A stretch of DNA of 64,000 nt from DATHTS01 sp041940425 (GCA_041940425.1 JBGTSF010000007.1:39393-103392), one strand, 5' to 3'; positions 1 through 7,401 are shown, counted from the stretch's first letter. Numbers and translations: made by a program. Notes: generated by a model from the sequence alone, not told the origin.

Positions 1-1
1 C

Positions 2-817
2 GGCGGCGCGGCTTTGATCGCATTGATCAGCTGGTTGGACGATTTATATTCGATCCCGGCGGCGGTCAGATTTTTTTGTCATGGCGTTGCCGCTCTTTTC
101 GTGATTTTCGGGCTGGGAATAATTGATAATATATATCTGCCGGTAATCGGAAATTTTCAGATCGGAAATTTCGTCTATGTATTGTGGTTTCTATGGATTG
201 TTTGGCTGATTAACGCCTATAATTTTATGGACGGAATTGACGGAATTGCCGGAATACAGGCAATAACTGCCGCTTTTGGCTGGGCTTTTCTAGGGTATTT
301 GCAGGGGATCGAGGAGGCGGCGTTTTTCGGAACGTTATTGGCTTTTTCCTGTGTCGGGTTTTTGATATATAACTGGCAGCCGGCGAAAATATTTATGGGC
401 GATGTAGGGAGCGCGTTTCTTGGGTTTACATTTGCCGTATTTCCGCTTTTTCCGGCGGGTAAGTCGAACGCCGATTCGGGGACGTTTTTGCTCGTCAGCG
501 TTTTGTTCGTCTGGCTTTTCGTTTTTGATTCGGTAAGAACTTTTGTTGTCCGCCTGTTTGAGGGCGAAGCGGTCTGGAAGGCTCATCGAAGGCATATCTA
601 TCAAAAACTCGTGATCGAGGGATTTTCCCACCGATTCGTAACGGTTCTTTACGGGGTTCTGTCATTTATAATTTCTATTTTGACGATTCTGAGGCTTTAT
701 TACGGCGTGCCGGACGATCTTTTTCTTTATCTTACTGTCGGGTTGGTTTCGGCGTGGTTATTGATTTTCGCGTATTATTCAAAAGGTTTTGTCGGTAAAT
801 TCAAGGGGAGTAAATGA
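2..817 (+). CDS. Polyprenyl-phosphate sugar-1-phosphate transferase, WecA/WbpL-like (5' partial)
   Basis: Membrane enzyme of the MraY/WecA superfamily, which moves a UDP-sugar phosphate onto undecaprenyl phosphate to start glycan or O-antigen synthesis. The frame is open from base 2 (GGAALIALIS...), so the N-terminus lies outside the window; the TTG at 14 is probably not the start. Family motifs seen, numbering from that TTG: an SWLDD motif at about 6-10, NFMDGIDG at 70-77, a FMGDVGS loop near 127-133, and HRRHIYQKL at 191-199. The HRRHIYQ form is closer to WbpL-type (amino-sugar) transferases than to MraY. Many hydrophobic segments. Its stop overlaps the next start (ATGA at 814), so it is translationally coupled to the HprK-like gene. 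The sugar substrate cannot be told from sequence. Confidence 0.85.
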   Translation, partial: GGAALIALISWLDDLYSIPAAVRFFCHGVAALFVIFGLGIIDNIYLPVIGNFQIGNFVYVLWFLWIVWLINAYNFMDGIDGIAGIQAITAAFGWAFLGYLQGIEEAAFFGTLLAFSCVGFLIYNWQPAKIFMGDVGSAFLGFTFAVFPLFPAGKSNADSGTFLLVSVLFVWLFVFDSVRTFVVRLFEGEAVWKAHRRHIYQKLVIEGFSHRFVTVLYGVLSFIISILTILRLYYGVPDDLFLYLTVGLVSAWLLIFAYYSKGFVGKFKGSK

Positions 818-1635
818 GAGAGAACGGAAGTCGAAATAGGATAAACTTTGAAGCTTTCGGCGTGAGAATCGAAGTCAACTCCAACGATTCGGAACTTTTA
901 ACAAAGATCAGGAAAATTTTGCCGCAGGTTGTCCCGGTTGATCTGAACTTCCAGACCGGCGCGAAGGTCGAACATATTTTTGATTTAAAGCGCGACAAAT
1001 CTTCGGGAAAAATTATCTTCTCGAAAAACGGCGGAGAAATTTCGAGTTACGGGAACGAAGACCGGCTGATCGAATTTTTGTCGAGCCGGATTAGAATAAC
1101 GGTTGCGGAATTTGCCGAATCGAAAGTTTTTATACACGCCGGGGCGGTTGGTTGGAAAGGTTCGGGGATAATAATTCCCGGAAGAAGTTACAGCGGGAAG
1201 ACGACTCTCGTGTCCGAACTTATAAAATACGGCGCGGAATATTATTCGGATGAATACGCGGTTTTGGATGAGAGAGGATTTCTTCACCCGTATCCGAAGA
1301 TGCTTTCAATGCGCGGGATAATTGACGATTACTCGCAGGTTGACACCCTGCCGGAAGTTTTCGGAGCGAAGATCGGGAAGGAATCTATTCCGGTAAAATT
1401 GGTCTTAATCACCGAATTTCAAAAAGAGAGTTTTTGGGATCCGCAGGTATTGAAATCGGGCGAAGGCGTGATGGAGATTCTGCAACATACTATACCGATT
1501 AGATTTAAACCGGAATTTGTTTTAAGAGTCTTGAAAAAAACTTTTAGTCGTGCCATAATCGCCAAGAGTAAAAGAGGCGAAGCAAGGTTGTCTATTCCGT
1601 TGATCATTGATTTGTTTGAAACGGTTTGTAAATAG
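814..1635 (+). CDS. HprK-like (HPr kinase C-domain related) protein
   Basis: 273 residues related to the P-loop domain of HPr kinase/phosphorylase but not a genuine HprK. Seen: FIHAGAV at 106-112, a Walker A loop GRSYSGKT at 123-130, and YYSDEYAVLD at 143-152, the equivalent of the HprK SDDE region. The N-terminal hundred residues do not look like the HprK N-domain. In many bacteria such HprK-like proteins are encoded with PqqD-family proteins and nucleotidyltransferases of unknown pathway, which is the context here (genes at 1871 and 2442). No HPr or PTS gene is visible, so phosphorylation of HPr is unlikely. Start ATG at 814 overlaps the upstream stop. Substrate unknown; a peptide or sugar kinase role is inference. 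Confidence 0.7.
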   Translation: MRENGSRNRINFEAFGVRIEVNSNDSELLTKIRKILPQVVPVDLNFQTGAKVEHIFDLKRDKSSGKIIFSKNGGEISSYGNEDRLIEFLSSRIRITVAEFAESKVFIHAGAVGWKGSGIIIPGRSYSGKTTLVSELIKYGAEYYSDEYAVLDERGFLHPYPKMLSMRGIIDDYSQVDTLPEVFGAKIGKESIPVKLVLITEFQKESFWDPQVLKSGEGVMEILQHTIPIRFKPEFVLRVLKKTFSRAIIAKSKRGEARLSIPLIIDLFETVCK

Positions 1636-1694
1636 ATTTATGTGAATTAAAAGAAGAAAATGCGGGCTCTTTTATGAAACGGAAGTCGGCTTTG

Positions 1695-1777
1695 TCAAAT
1701 ATCAAATATTGATTATCTGAACCCTCGGCAGGCTTTGACGGTTTTCATCGTCAAATTATTTGGTATTTGATATTTGA
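1695..1777. repeat. Nested inverted repeat with tandem heptamer arms
   Basis: Outer arms are two tandem copies of TCAAATA at 1695-1708 and two copies of the complement TATTTGA at 1764-1777 (14 bp, perfect). Between them lies a second hairpin, TTTGACG at 1734-1740 and CGTCAAA at 1749-1755. It occupies the 235-bp gap between the HprK-like and PqqD genes. It may act as a terminator or processing hairpin, but no T-tract follows. Its heptamer design matches hairpins at 28763, 29589, 31491 and 55587. Confidence 0.7.
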
Positions 1778-1857
1778 AAATCCTGAATCGGACGTATAGA
1801 TTTTAGGTCACGGTTCGGACGGATTTATGTTTTATATCGAGAATTGAAAATTGTCAT

Positions 1858-1862
1858 GGAGG
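1858..1862 (+). promoter_or_regulatory. Shine-Dalgarno site deciding the PqqD start
   Basis: GGAGG ends 8 bases before ATG 1871. It favours 1871 over the in-frame TTG at 1844 and over ATG 1856, whose own codons contain this site. Confidence 0.7.
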
Positions 1863-1870
1863 AAAAACTT

Positions 1871-2371
1871 ATGAAAAACTCGCTAATTCCTGTCGCGCGC
1901 AAGGCTGATCTGGTGATACAGGAACTGCAGGACGAGATTTTGGTATTTGATACTAAAACTAACAAGGCGCATTGTTTAAATGATACTGCTTCGACGGTTT
2001 GGAGATTTTGCGACGGAAAGAATTCGGTATCGGATATAAATGATCTTATCGAGATTCAGACCGGAGCAAAGGTTCCCGAAAGTTTGGTCTGGCTGGCACT
2101 TGACCAACTTAGTGAAAAAGAGCTTCTGGAAGATAAAGTCGAGGGAATTTCGGCGGGACAAAACCGGCGGCAGGTTTTGAAAAAGATAGGTCTGGCATCA
2201 ATGGTAGCACTGCCGATCGTCGCGTCTTTGACCGTGCCGACCGCCGCCCTGGCGGTTGCCTGTTCGGGGGTCGTAACGACCTGCGTCGGATGCGCCGACG
2301 GCACGCCGTGCGATGTGGATATGGACACGGTCGTCGGAATGTGTCTGGCGGGCGCATGCGCGGGTGATTAG
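1871..2371 (+). CDS. PqqD-domain protein with twin-arginine-like segment and Cys-rich C-terminal tail
   Basis: 166 residues in two parts. Residues 1-92 are a PqqD-like (RRE fold) domain, with the typical run of beta strands followed by HCLNDTASTVWRFCDG at 34-49 and a helical end. PqqD domains bind precursor peptides for RiPP-modifying enzymes. Residues 99-129 then look like a twin-arginine signal set inside the protein: NRRQVLKK, a hydrophobic stretch at about 107-126, and an Ala-rich AALA end. After it comes a 37-residue tail with six cysteines (131, 138, 141, 147, 158, 163), rich in Gly, Asp and Thr. The tail could be a built-in precursor peptide, an exported Cys-rich domain or a membrane anchor; all of this is inference. 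No radical SAM gene is in the window. Confidence 0.75.
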   Translation: MKNSLIPVARKADLVIQELQDEILVFDTKTNKAHCLNDTASTVWRFCDGKNSVSDINDLIEIQTGAKVPESLVWLALDQLSEKELLEDKVEGISAGQNRRQVLKKIGLASMVALPIVASLTVPTAALAVACSGVVTTCVGCADGTPCDVDMDTVVGMCLAGACAGD

Positions 2372-2393
2372 AGTTTTGTCAGGTAGATCGTGA

Positions 2394-2438
2394 AGCGGAA
2401 ACCGTTGATGTAAATCCGGTTTCTGCTTTATTTTTTTT
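2394..2438 (+). terminator. Rho-independent terminator after the PqqD gene
   Basis: An 11-bp stem (2394-2404 with 2417-2427, one G-T pair) is followed by a T-rich run at 2428-2438. The run ends only three bases before ATG 2442 of the nucleotidyltransferase gene, so it may act as an attenuator for that gene. Confidence 0.75.
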
Positions 2439-2441
2439 GAA

Positions 2442-3293
2442 ATGTTTTACAATTCGGATAAGGAAAAATTTCAGATACTCGCCTATCAATTGAATTTGAA
2501 GAAGACAGAAGCCGTTTTCGCAACTCTCAACGCAAAAAATATCTCTCCGGTTTTGATTAAAGGGCTGGCGGCGGCTCAAAACTACCCGAAAACACATCAG
2601 AGAACATTTAGCGATATAGATTTGGCTGTTGATCCGAAGGATTTTGTAACGGCTCGCAGGGTTATACGTGAGAACCAGTTTCATGTTGACCTGCATAGGG
2701 GATTGAGACATCTGGACACTTTAAAGTGGGATGAATTATACGGCAGGACGCGTTTTATAAAATCCGGCGAATTAGAAATCCGGGTTTTATGTCCCGAAGA
2801 TCATCTACGGGTTTTATGCGTTCATTGGCTCAACGACGGCGGGGCGGACAGGTCTCGGCTGTGGGATATATATTTTGCTTTGGAAAATAGAGCTGATGAT
2901 TTTGATTGGGACAGATTTTTGGGTGTTGTGGATGCAAAGAGGAGACGCTGGCTGATAACCGTTCTGCTCCTGGCAAATAAATATTTCGGCTTGGAGATTG
3001 AGGAAGAAAACTTGGATTTAAGTTTGTATAGTTTGCCCGGATGGGTTTTGAGGGAAGTTGAAAATGAATGGAAGTGCGATGAGAGGCTTATTCCGTTGAA
3101 TCAGACACTGCATAATAGACGACAGCTTATCAGACAGATTTTGAAAAGGATGCCGCCCAATGCGTTGCAGGCTTTGGTTGAAACCGATGAAATGATAAAT
3201 GAAACGCCCGGATTCGCAGTTCGTTTTGAAAATATTTTAAAAAGGTCGCTTCCATCGGCAAAAAGATTTCTGGGTATCAGCATAGACGAGTAA
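2442..3293 (+). CDS. Nucleotidyltransferase-family protein (PF14907-like)
   Basis: 283 residues resembling the uncharacterised nucleotidyltransferase family found next to PqqD and HprK-like genes. Seen: VLIKGLAAAQNYP at 37-49 and RTFSDIDLAV at 54-63, where the paired acidic residues of SDIDL would bind metal and nucleotide. The remainder is alpha-helical and Trp-rich, with the VHWLNDGG region after about residue 125. It may lack some N-terminal residues of the family: only about 35 residues precede the KG motif and a terminator sits directly upstream. No Shine-Dalgarno site precedes ATG 2442. Target unknown; adenylylation or nucleotidylation of a peptide or sugar in the pathway of the two upstream genes is inference. 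Confidence 0.7.
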   Translation: MFYNSDKEKFQILAYQLNLKKTEAVFATLNAKNISPVLIKGLAAAQNYPKTHQRTFSDIDLAVDPKDFVTARRVIRENQFHVDLHRGLRHLDTLKWDELYGRTRFIKSGELEIRVLCPEDHLRVLCVHWLNDGGADRSRLWDIYFALENRADDFDWDRFLGVVDAKRRRWLITVLLLANKYFGLEIEEENLDLSLYSLPGWVLREVENEWKCDERLIPLNQTLHNRRQLIRQILKRMPPNALQALVETDEMINETPGFAVRFENILKRSLPSAKRFLGISIDE

Positions 3294-3296
3294 TTT

Positions 3297-3905
3297 GTGG
3301 AAAGTGATAGATACATTTTGGCGATAGAGACGGGGATCGGCAGGGGGAGTTTCTCGATTATAAAGAGCGGGAAAATTCTGGATTTTCGTGTTGGGGATTC
3401 TAAATTTCGGGGTGCCGATAATTTGATTCGAAATATTGCCGAACTTTTTGCACTTAACGGAATTGAGAAATCGAAGATCGAACGTATCGTATATTCGGTT
3501 TATCCGGGGAGCCATACGGGATTGAAGGTCGGTGCTGCTGCAGCTAAAGGATTTGGTGCGGCTTGGGGTATAGATGCACGGCAGAAAAATCTTTTTGATT
3601 GTGTAGCGGATGAGTTTTTTCCGAAGACAGAAGCCGGTTTAATAATAATTCTGCCAATCGGCAAGACCGATCTGGAGTGGAGAGTCTATTCGGGGAGCAG
3701 AGTAATTTTTGAAACAGGTTGTGTAAAGGGATGGAAAACCGAGTGGAAGGATTTCGAGATGTTGTTTGAAAGCGTCGGAGAAGTCTGTCTTCCGTCGGCA
3801 TTGATAGAAGATTTTAGGGTATTGCTTGAAAAATTGAATTTGGATAAAAGAATAAGAGTCGTTGATCTGGGAGACAATCTCTCAGTTTTTGTCGGGTTGA
3901 ATTAG
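3297..3905 (+). CDS. tsaB: tRNA threonylcarbamoyladenosine (t6A) protein TsaB, divergent
   Basis: 202 residues of the ASKHA fold. TsaB is the non-catalytic partner that with TsaD and TsaE moves threonylcarbamoyl onto A37 of ANN-decoding tRNAs. Evidence: ILAIETGIGRGSFSI near 7-21 at the place of the usual LAIDTS motif, and YSVYPGSHTGLKVGAAAAKG at 66-85 in place of the family's GPGSFTGLR signature. Both motifs are off consensus (ET for DT, YPGSH for GPGSF). The following rimI gene supports the call, since tsaB-rimI pairs are common. Start GTG at 3297, four bases after the previous stop, so one transcript is likely. Confidence 0.78.
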   Translation: MESDRYILAIETGIGRGSFSIIKSGKILDFRVGDSKFRGADNLIRNIAELFALNGIEKSKIERIVYSVYPGSHTGLKVGAAAAKGFGAAWGIDARQKNLFDCVADEFFPKTEAGLIIILPIGKTDLEWRVYSGSRVIFETGCVKGWKTEWKDFEMLFESVGEVCLPSALIEDFRVLLEKLNLDKRIRVVDLGDNLSVFVGLN

Positions 3906-3926
3906 TGTCTGTATCAAATTTGCGAA

Positions 3927-4415
3927 ATGGAAGCTGGAATAAATCTCAGAAATGCTGAAATTCTTGACGCAGAGGCAATTAAGGAAATCGAAAGAGAATG
4001 CGGTCTGGCTCCTTGGAGCATCGTTGATTATCAGAAAGAAGTATATCGCGGGGATACACTGTTTTATGTCTGCGAAGTAGAAGGGAAAGCGGTTGGTTTT
4101 ATTTTAGCGCGTCTGATAATGATCAAAGATTTAACCGATAATAATTTGGGATTAAATTCAGAGTCGGAGATAGAAGTTTATAATATTGGAGTCAGAAAAA
4201 ATTTTAGAAGATCCGGTTTAGGTAGGCGGCTAATTTTTGAAGTAATAAAAGCGGCAAATTCATTAGATGTAAAAAAAATCTGGTTGGAGGTTAGGAATTC
4301 TAATCAGGCGGCGATTGACTTTTATAATTCGTGCGGCTTTAAGATCATTCAAAAAAGGAGGGGTTTTTATTCTAATCCAATCGAAGATGGTTTTCTGATG
4401 TGTCTGTCAATTTGA
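3927..4415 (+). CDS. rimI: Ribosomal-protein-alanine N-acetyltransferase RimI-like (GNAT)
   Basis: 162-residue GNAT acetyltransferase; RimI acetylates the N-terminal alanine of ribosomal protein S18. Seen: APWS near 28-31, typical of RimI; the strand IEVYNIGVRKNFRRSGLG ending at about 99 with RRSGLG (94-99) as the acetyl-CoA pyrophosphate loop; and WLEVRNSNQAAIDFYNSCGF at about 119-138, the conserved motif B. An extra 10-15 residues in the middle (about 66-82) lengthen a loop. It follows tsaB by 21 bp, the common arrangement. It could be another GNAT with a different protein substrate, but motif and context favour RimI. Confidence 0.82.
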   Translation: MEAGINLRNAEILDAEAIKEIERECGLAPWSIVDYQKEVYRGDTLFYVCEVEGKAVGFILARLIMIKDLTDNNLGLNSESEIEVYNIGVRKNFRRSGLGRRLIFEVIKAANSLDVKKIWLEVRNSNQAAIDFYNSCGFKIIQKRRGFYSNPIEDGFLMCLSI

Positions 4416-4457
4416 AAGAGTAAAAAGACTTGATAAGAAACTGACAAGATATTATTA

Positions 4458-4473
4458 TTCCTCATATGAGGAA
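4458..4473. repeat. 16-bp perfect palindrome between rimI and the YdcH-like gene
   Basis: TTCCTCATATGAGGAA is perfectly self-complementary and lies in the 115-bp gap before the gene at 4531. It is flanked by GATATT (4448-4453) and ATATC (4474-4478), which extend the symmetry with an offset. It could be an operator for a dimeric repressor. No protein is known to bind it. Confidence 0.6.
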
Positions 4474-4530
4474 ATATCATTCCGCAGTTTGAAAGGCGTA
4501 AAAAAATAAAAAGGAGAACTAAGATAAGAT

Positions 4531-4761
4531 ATGGAGAATGCAAGAATTGAGGAAGTTAAAGAAATTTTGCTGAAGGAGAATCAAAATTTTAGGGAGTTAG
4601 CTCAACAACACCAAAGTTATGAAAAAAGATTATCTGAGTTAGCTGAATTGAATTACCCTAGCGATGACGAGGTTCTTGAAGAGACGACCCTCAAAAGAAA
4701 AAAGCTTGCTGTAAAGGATGAGATGTATATGATTATGAGTGAGTATGCGAATTCTCATTAG
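4531..4761 (+). CDS. Small coiled-coil protein, YdcH (DUF465)-like
   Basis: 76 residues, almost wholly helical and charged, matching the YdcH/DUF465 pattern: an N-terminal helix, the HQSYEKRLSELAELNYPSDDE turn region, a TLKRKKLAVKDEM second helix and a short polar end. YdcH-like proteins are small cytoplasmic helical hairpins of unclear role. An AAGGAG site lies about 14 bases upstream of the ATG, a rather long spacing. It stands alone, ended by a strong terminator at 4781. Confidence 0.7.
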   Translation: MENARIEEVKEILLKENQNFRELAQQHQSYEKRLSELAELNYPSDDEVLEETTLKRKKLAVKDEMYMIMSEYANSH

Positions 4762-4780
4762 ATTTAATTACATGATAAGA

Positions 4781-4820
4781 AAAAGCCGGACTTAGTCTTT
4801 TAAAGATGACCGGCTTTTTT
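4781..4820. terminator. Bidirectional terminator
   Basis: Stem AAAAGCCGG (4781-4789) pairs with CCGGCTTTT (4810-4818). The loop holds a small inner TCTTT/AAAGA hairpin. A-tract on the left and T-tract on the right, placed between the convergent genes ending at 4761 and 4822. Confidence 0.9.
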
Positions 4821-4821
4821 T

Positions 4822-5937
4822 TTATGGTTTGCAATCCTCTGAAGAACCATATCTTAGGAGTCCATTGTTGGTTAGGATAAGAATGCCGTTGAGGTCTGTT
4901 TGAATTTTTCTGATGACACTATCTTTTTCTAGATTGATTTGGTTTATCGGGGTTCCATCAGTCAAGTTAATAAAATATATTTCTGGTTCCGCATAAGTTG
5001 TCGTAATTGCTGTATTTTGTATAATTTGAGGCTCAAGTGAGATTCGTCCGGGCAATCTTTTTTTCCAGGTAATTTCTCGCTTATGTAGGGAGTAGTAGTG
5101 AATAAAGTTATCGTGGGAAGCTATTAATATGTTTTTTCCCGTTTGGGTAATCAGAGAGATTTTCCCGCCGGTTCTAAGAAGTTTCTCGCCAGTTTCGGAA
5201 TTGTCTGTGACTTCATAAAGAGTTCCTTTTTTGTTGCCCGCGTATAATGTAGTTTCGGCGGCTGAGATTATTGATATGTCTTTGGTCTTAAGTTGTTTCT
5301 GGTTTGTAATTGTTCCGTCTGATAGTTCAATGTGAAATAATTTGTTCTGTTTCGTGAGGATATGTATCGAATGCTGATTGATAGAAAAGATTTCAATTTT
5401 GCTGTTGAAGTCTCTGTTCCAGTTAATTTTCCCGCTGGTGGTGTTTAGTGAAAGAATTTTGGAATTTTTTGTAATTGTTAAGATACTTTTTCGCTGATCT
5501 TGTTTGATTGGTATAATGCTTTCTGTTTCTTCGATTGGCTGAATCCAATTTGTGATGCCTGTCTTCAAGTCTATTAGCCTTAAGTATGTTTCAGTGGTTT
5601 TTGATTCGTTAGTTTTTTGACTTAGGATTATGATTTTGTCTTCCTGGATGAAAGGTCTGGAGTTGATTTTATTGCCGATCGGAATATTCCAGATTTGTGT
5701 TTTGTCGCGGGTATTTATAAGTGTAACATTTCCGTCGGATTTAGATATAAGAGCATAATCATTATCGGACGCAAAGTCGTTTATTCCGCTATTTTTAATT
5801 TCCCAGCATTTAACAAACGGACGCGTAAGATCGAGTTTAGCGTATCGCTCTTGTCCGTTTGCATTCGACAAAAACAATATAAAAACAGCCGCCATAACCA
5901 AAAAACCATAATAAACCGAAACTTTAAAAATCATCAT
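4822..5937 (-). CDS. Exported PQQ-like beta-propeller protein
   Basis: 371 residues with an N-terminal signal segment (about residues 4-28, ending near NANGQ) and then repeated WD/PQQ-type blades: strands such as DYALISKSDGNVTLINTRD, ITNWIQPI, KINWNRDF and ITWKKRLPG, each ending in a Trp followed by a polar turn. This is the pattern of PQQ-binding-like propellers such as BamB and of polypeptides that do not bind PQQ. Probably periplasmic or outer-membrane associated. It is rich in Ile, Lys, Asn and Thr, more AT-rich than the housekeeping genes nearby. BamB itself is possible, but there is no lipobox and no bam or der gene beside it, so the function is left open. Confidence 0.65.
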   Translation of the reverse strand: MMIFKVSVYYGFLVMAAVFILFLSNANGQERYAKLDLTRPFVKCWEIKNSGINDFASDNDYALISKSDGNVTLINTRDKTQIWNIPIGNKINSRPFIQEDKIIILSQKTNESKTTETYLRLIDLKTGITNWIQPIEETESIIPIKQDQRKSILTITKNSKILSLNTTSGKINWNRDFNSKIEIFSINQHSIHILTKQNKLFHIELSDGTITNQKQLKTKDISIISAAETTLYAGNKKGTLYEVTDNSETGEKLLRTGGKISLITQTGKNILIASHDNFIHYYSLHKREITWKKRLPGRISLEPQIIQNTAITTTYAEPEIYFINLTDGTPINQINLEKDSVIRKIQTDLNGILILTNNGLLRYGSSEDCKP

Positions 5938-6032
5938 TAGTTAAATATAAAGACAAGACTTGACCTAATACATAGATGACGGTAATATCCCAGAAAGTTT
6001 GAAAAAAATACTAAACGGAGAACACTTTTTTT

Positions 6033-6467
6033 ATGTCCTTTAATAAAATCATAATTATCGGGAATCTTGGGCGTGACCCGGAATTGCGCTACACTCCGCA
6101 GGGAAATGCCGTCTGCAATTTTTCCGTCGCGACCAACGAAAAGAAAAGAGACAAAGCCGGCGACCTGCAGGATATAACGACTTGGTTTCGGGTTACGCTC
6201 TGGGGTAAACAAGCAGAAAACGCCTCAAAATATCTTACGAAGGGAAGTCCGGTCTATATCGAAGGCAGGCTGCGGGTCGAGGAATGGACTGACCGCGACG
6301 GAGGTCAGAGATATACGCTCGAGGTCCAGGCGTCCGATATGCAGTTTATAGGCGGTGGAAGAACCGACGAATCCTTTGAAGATTCGCGTGATGAGACTTC
6401 TTTTCAAACCGATCCGGCGGATACAACTGTCCAAAATAGTCCATCCGATGACGATATTCCTTTTTGA
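6033..6467 (+). CDS. ssb: Single-stranded DNA-binding protein
   Basis: 144 residues. The OB-fold begins with MSFNKIIIIGNLGRDPELRY, the standard Ssb start, and contains the aromatic and basic DNA-contact strands TTWFRVTLWGKQAENASKYL and SPVYIEGRLRVEEW. The fold ends near residue 110 (ASDMQFIGG). A short acidic linker rich in Asp, Ser and Thr leads to the C-terminal DDDIPF tip, which recruits replication and repair proteins. Monocistronic: flanked by the oppositely directed propeller gene and by a convergent terminator shared with accA. Confidence 0.97.
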   Translation: MSFNKIIIIGNLGRDPELRYTPQGNAVCNFSVATNEKKRDKAGDLQDITTWFRVTLWGKQAENASKYLTKGSPVYIEGRLRVEEWTDRDGGQRYTLEVQASDMQFIGGGRTDESFEDSRDETSFQTDPADTTVQNSPSDDDIPF

Positions 6468-6489
6468 ACCGCTCCGCCTCAAAATACCC

Positions 6490-6525
6490 GACCGCCTGTG
6501 TAGAAAAATTTGACCGCAGGCGGTC
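6490..6525. terminator. Convergent ssb/accA hairpin terminator
   Basis: GACCGCCTG (6490-6498) pairs perfectly with CAGGCGGTC (6517-6525) across an A/T-rich loop. It lies between ssb (+) and the accA stop (-). Confidence 0.75.
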
Positions 6526-6527
6526 AT

Positions 6528-7385
6528 CTATTTCCAAACCCCCATCTTTCGGAATTTTTTATATCTCGCATTTATCAGTTCTTCCAGATGTAAATTACAC
6601 AGCTCATCTATGTTGTCCGTGAGTATCTGTTTTAGCCGAAGTGTGGTTGAATCGGTTTTTGATTCGATTGTAGTTTTGTCCTTATTCTCTGCATTATCAG
6701 ACGCATAAGACCAGGTTTCATTATCCTTTGTTTCGGGAACAATCTGGTCAACAAGTCCCCCGTTTTTCAAATTAAATGCAGTCAATTTCAAACATTCGGC
6801 GGCTTCTGCGGACATTTCCGCGTTTTTCCATAGAATCGCGGCGCATCCTTCGGGCGATATGACGGAATAGACGGCGTTTTCCATCATCAGGACACGATCG
6901 CTTATGCCGATCGCCAGCGCGCCTCCTGAACCGCCCTCTCCCAATACGACCGAGATGGTCGGAACTTTAAGGCTCGACATCTCTCGTAAATTAAACGCGA
7001 TCGCCTCAGCCTGTCCACGCTCCTCGGCGTCTATTCCCGGATAAGCCCCGGGGGTGTCTATAAACGTTATCACCGGTCTGCCGAACTTTTCAGCCAGGCG
7101 CATAATTCTCAGAGCCTTTCGATAGCCTTCGGGCTTGGGCATCGCGAAATTCCGAAATCGCCTCTGATTCGTATCCCGTCCTTTCTGCTGACCGATCACC
7201 GCCACCCTGTAATTATCCAGCCTCGCAAAACCGCAGACGATCGCCGCGTCGTCGGCAAAACGGCGATCACCGTGCAACTCGGAAAAATCCGTAAAAATCT
7301 CTCTGATCAGATCATTCGTATAAGGACGGTCCGGGTGTCTCGCCTTCTGAACTCTTGCAAATGCCGTATCTTCTCTTTTTTCCAT
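6528..7385 (-). CDS. accA: Acetyl-CoA carboxylase carboxyltransferase alpha subunit, short N-terminus
   Basis: Transfers the carboxyl group from biotin-BCCP to acetyl-CoA, making malonyl-CoA for fatty-acid synthesis, in complex with AccD. Crotonase-fold signatures: ARHPDRPYT at 15-23, a GQQKGRDTNQRRFRNFAMP segment near 65-83, FIDTPGAYPGIDAEERGQ near 108-125, and GEGGSGGALAIG at 149-160 with the oxyanion glycines. At 285 residues it lacks roughly 60 N-terminal residues of the usual 315-320. An in-frame TAA four codons upstream of the ATG rules out a longer start. The C-terminal third carries a Thr/Lys/Asp-rich insertion near residues 210-235. It follows dnaE by 16 bp and is likely co-transcribed. 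accD is not in the window. Confidence 0.88.
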   Translation of the reverse strand: MEKREDTAFARVQKARHPDRPYTNDLIREIFTDFSELHGDRRFADDAAIVCGFARLDNYRVAVIGQQKGRDTNQRRFRNFAMPKPEGYRKALRIMRLAEKFGRPVITFIDTPGAYPGIDAEERGQAEAIAFNLREMSSLKVPTISVVLGEGGSGGALAIGISDRVLMMENAVYSVISPEGCAAILWKNAEMSAEAAECLKLTAFNLKNGGLVDQIVPETKDNETWSYASDNAENKDKTTIESKTDSTTLRLKQILTDNIDELCNLHLEELINARYKKFRKMGVWK

Positions 7386-7401
7386 AAATTTATTTTAAAA
7401 A

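Noticed and set aside
2056..2357. Two minus-strand open frames inside the PqqD gene
   Set aside because: They are shadows of a GC-rich coding stretch, without a start signal or family match.
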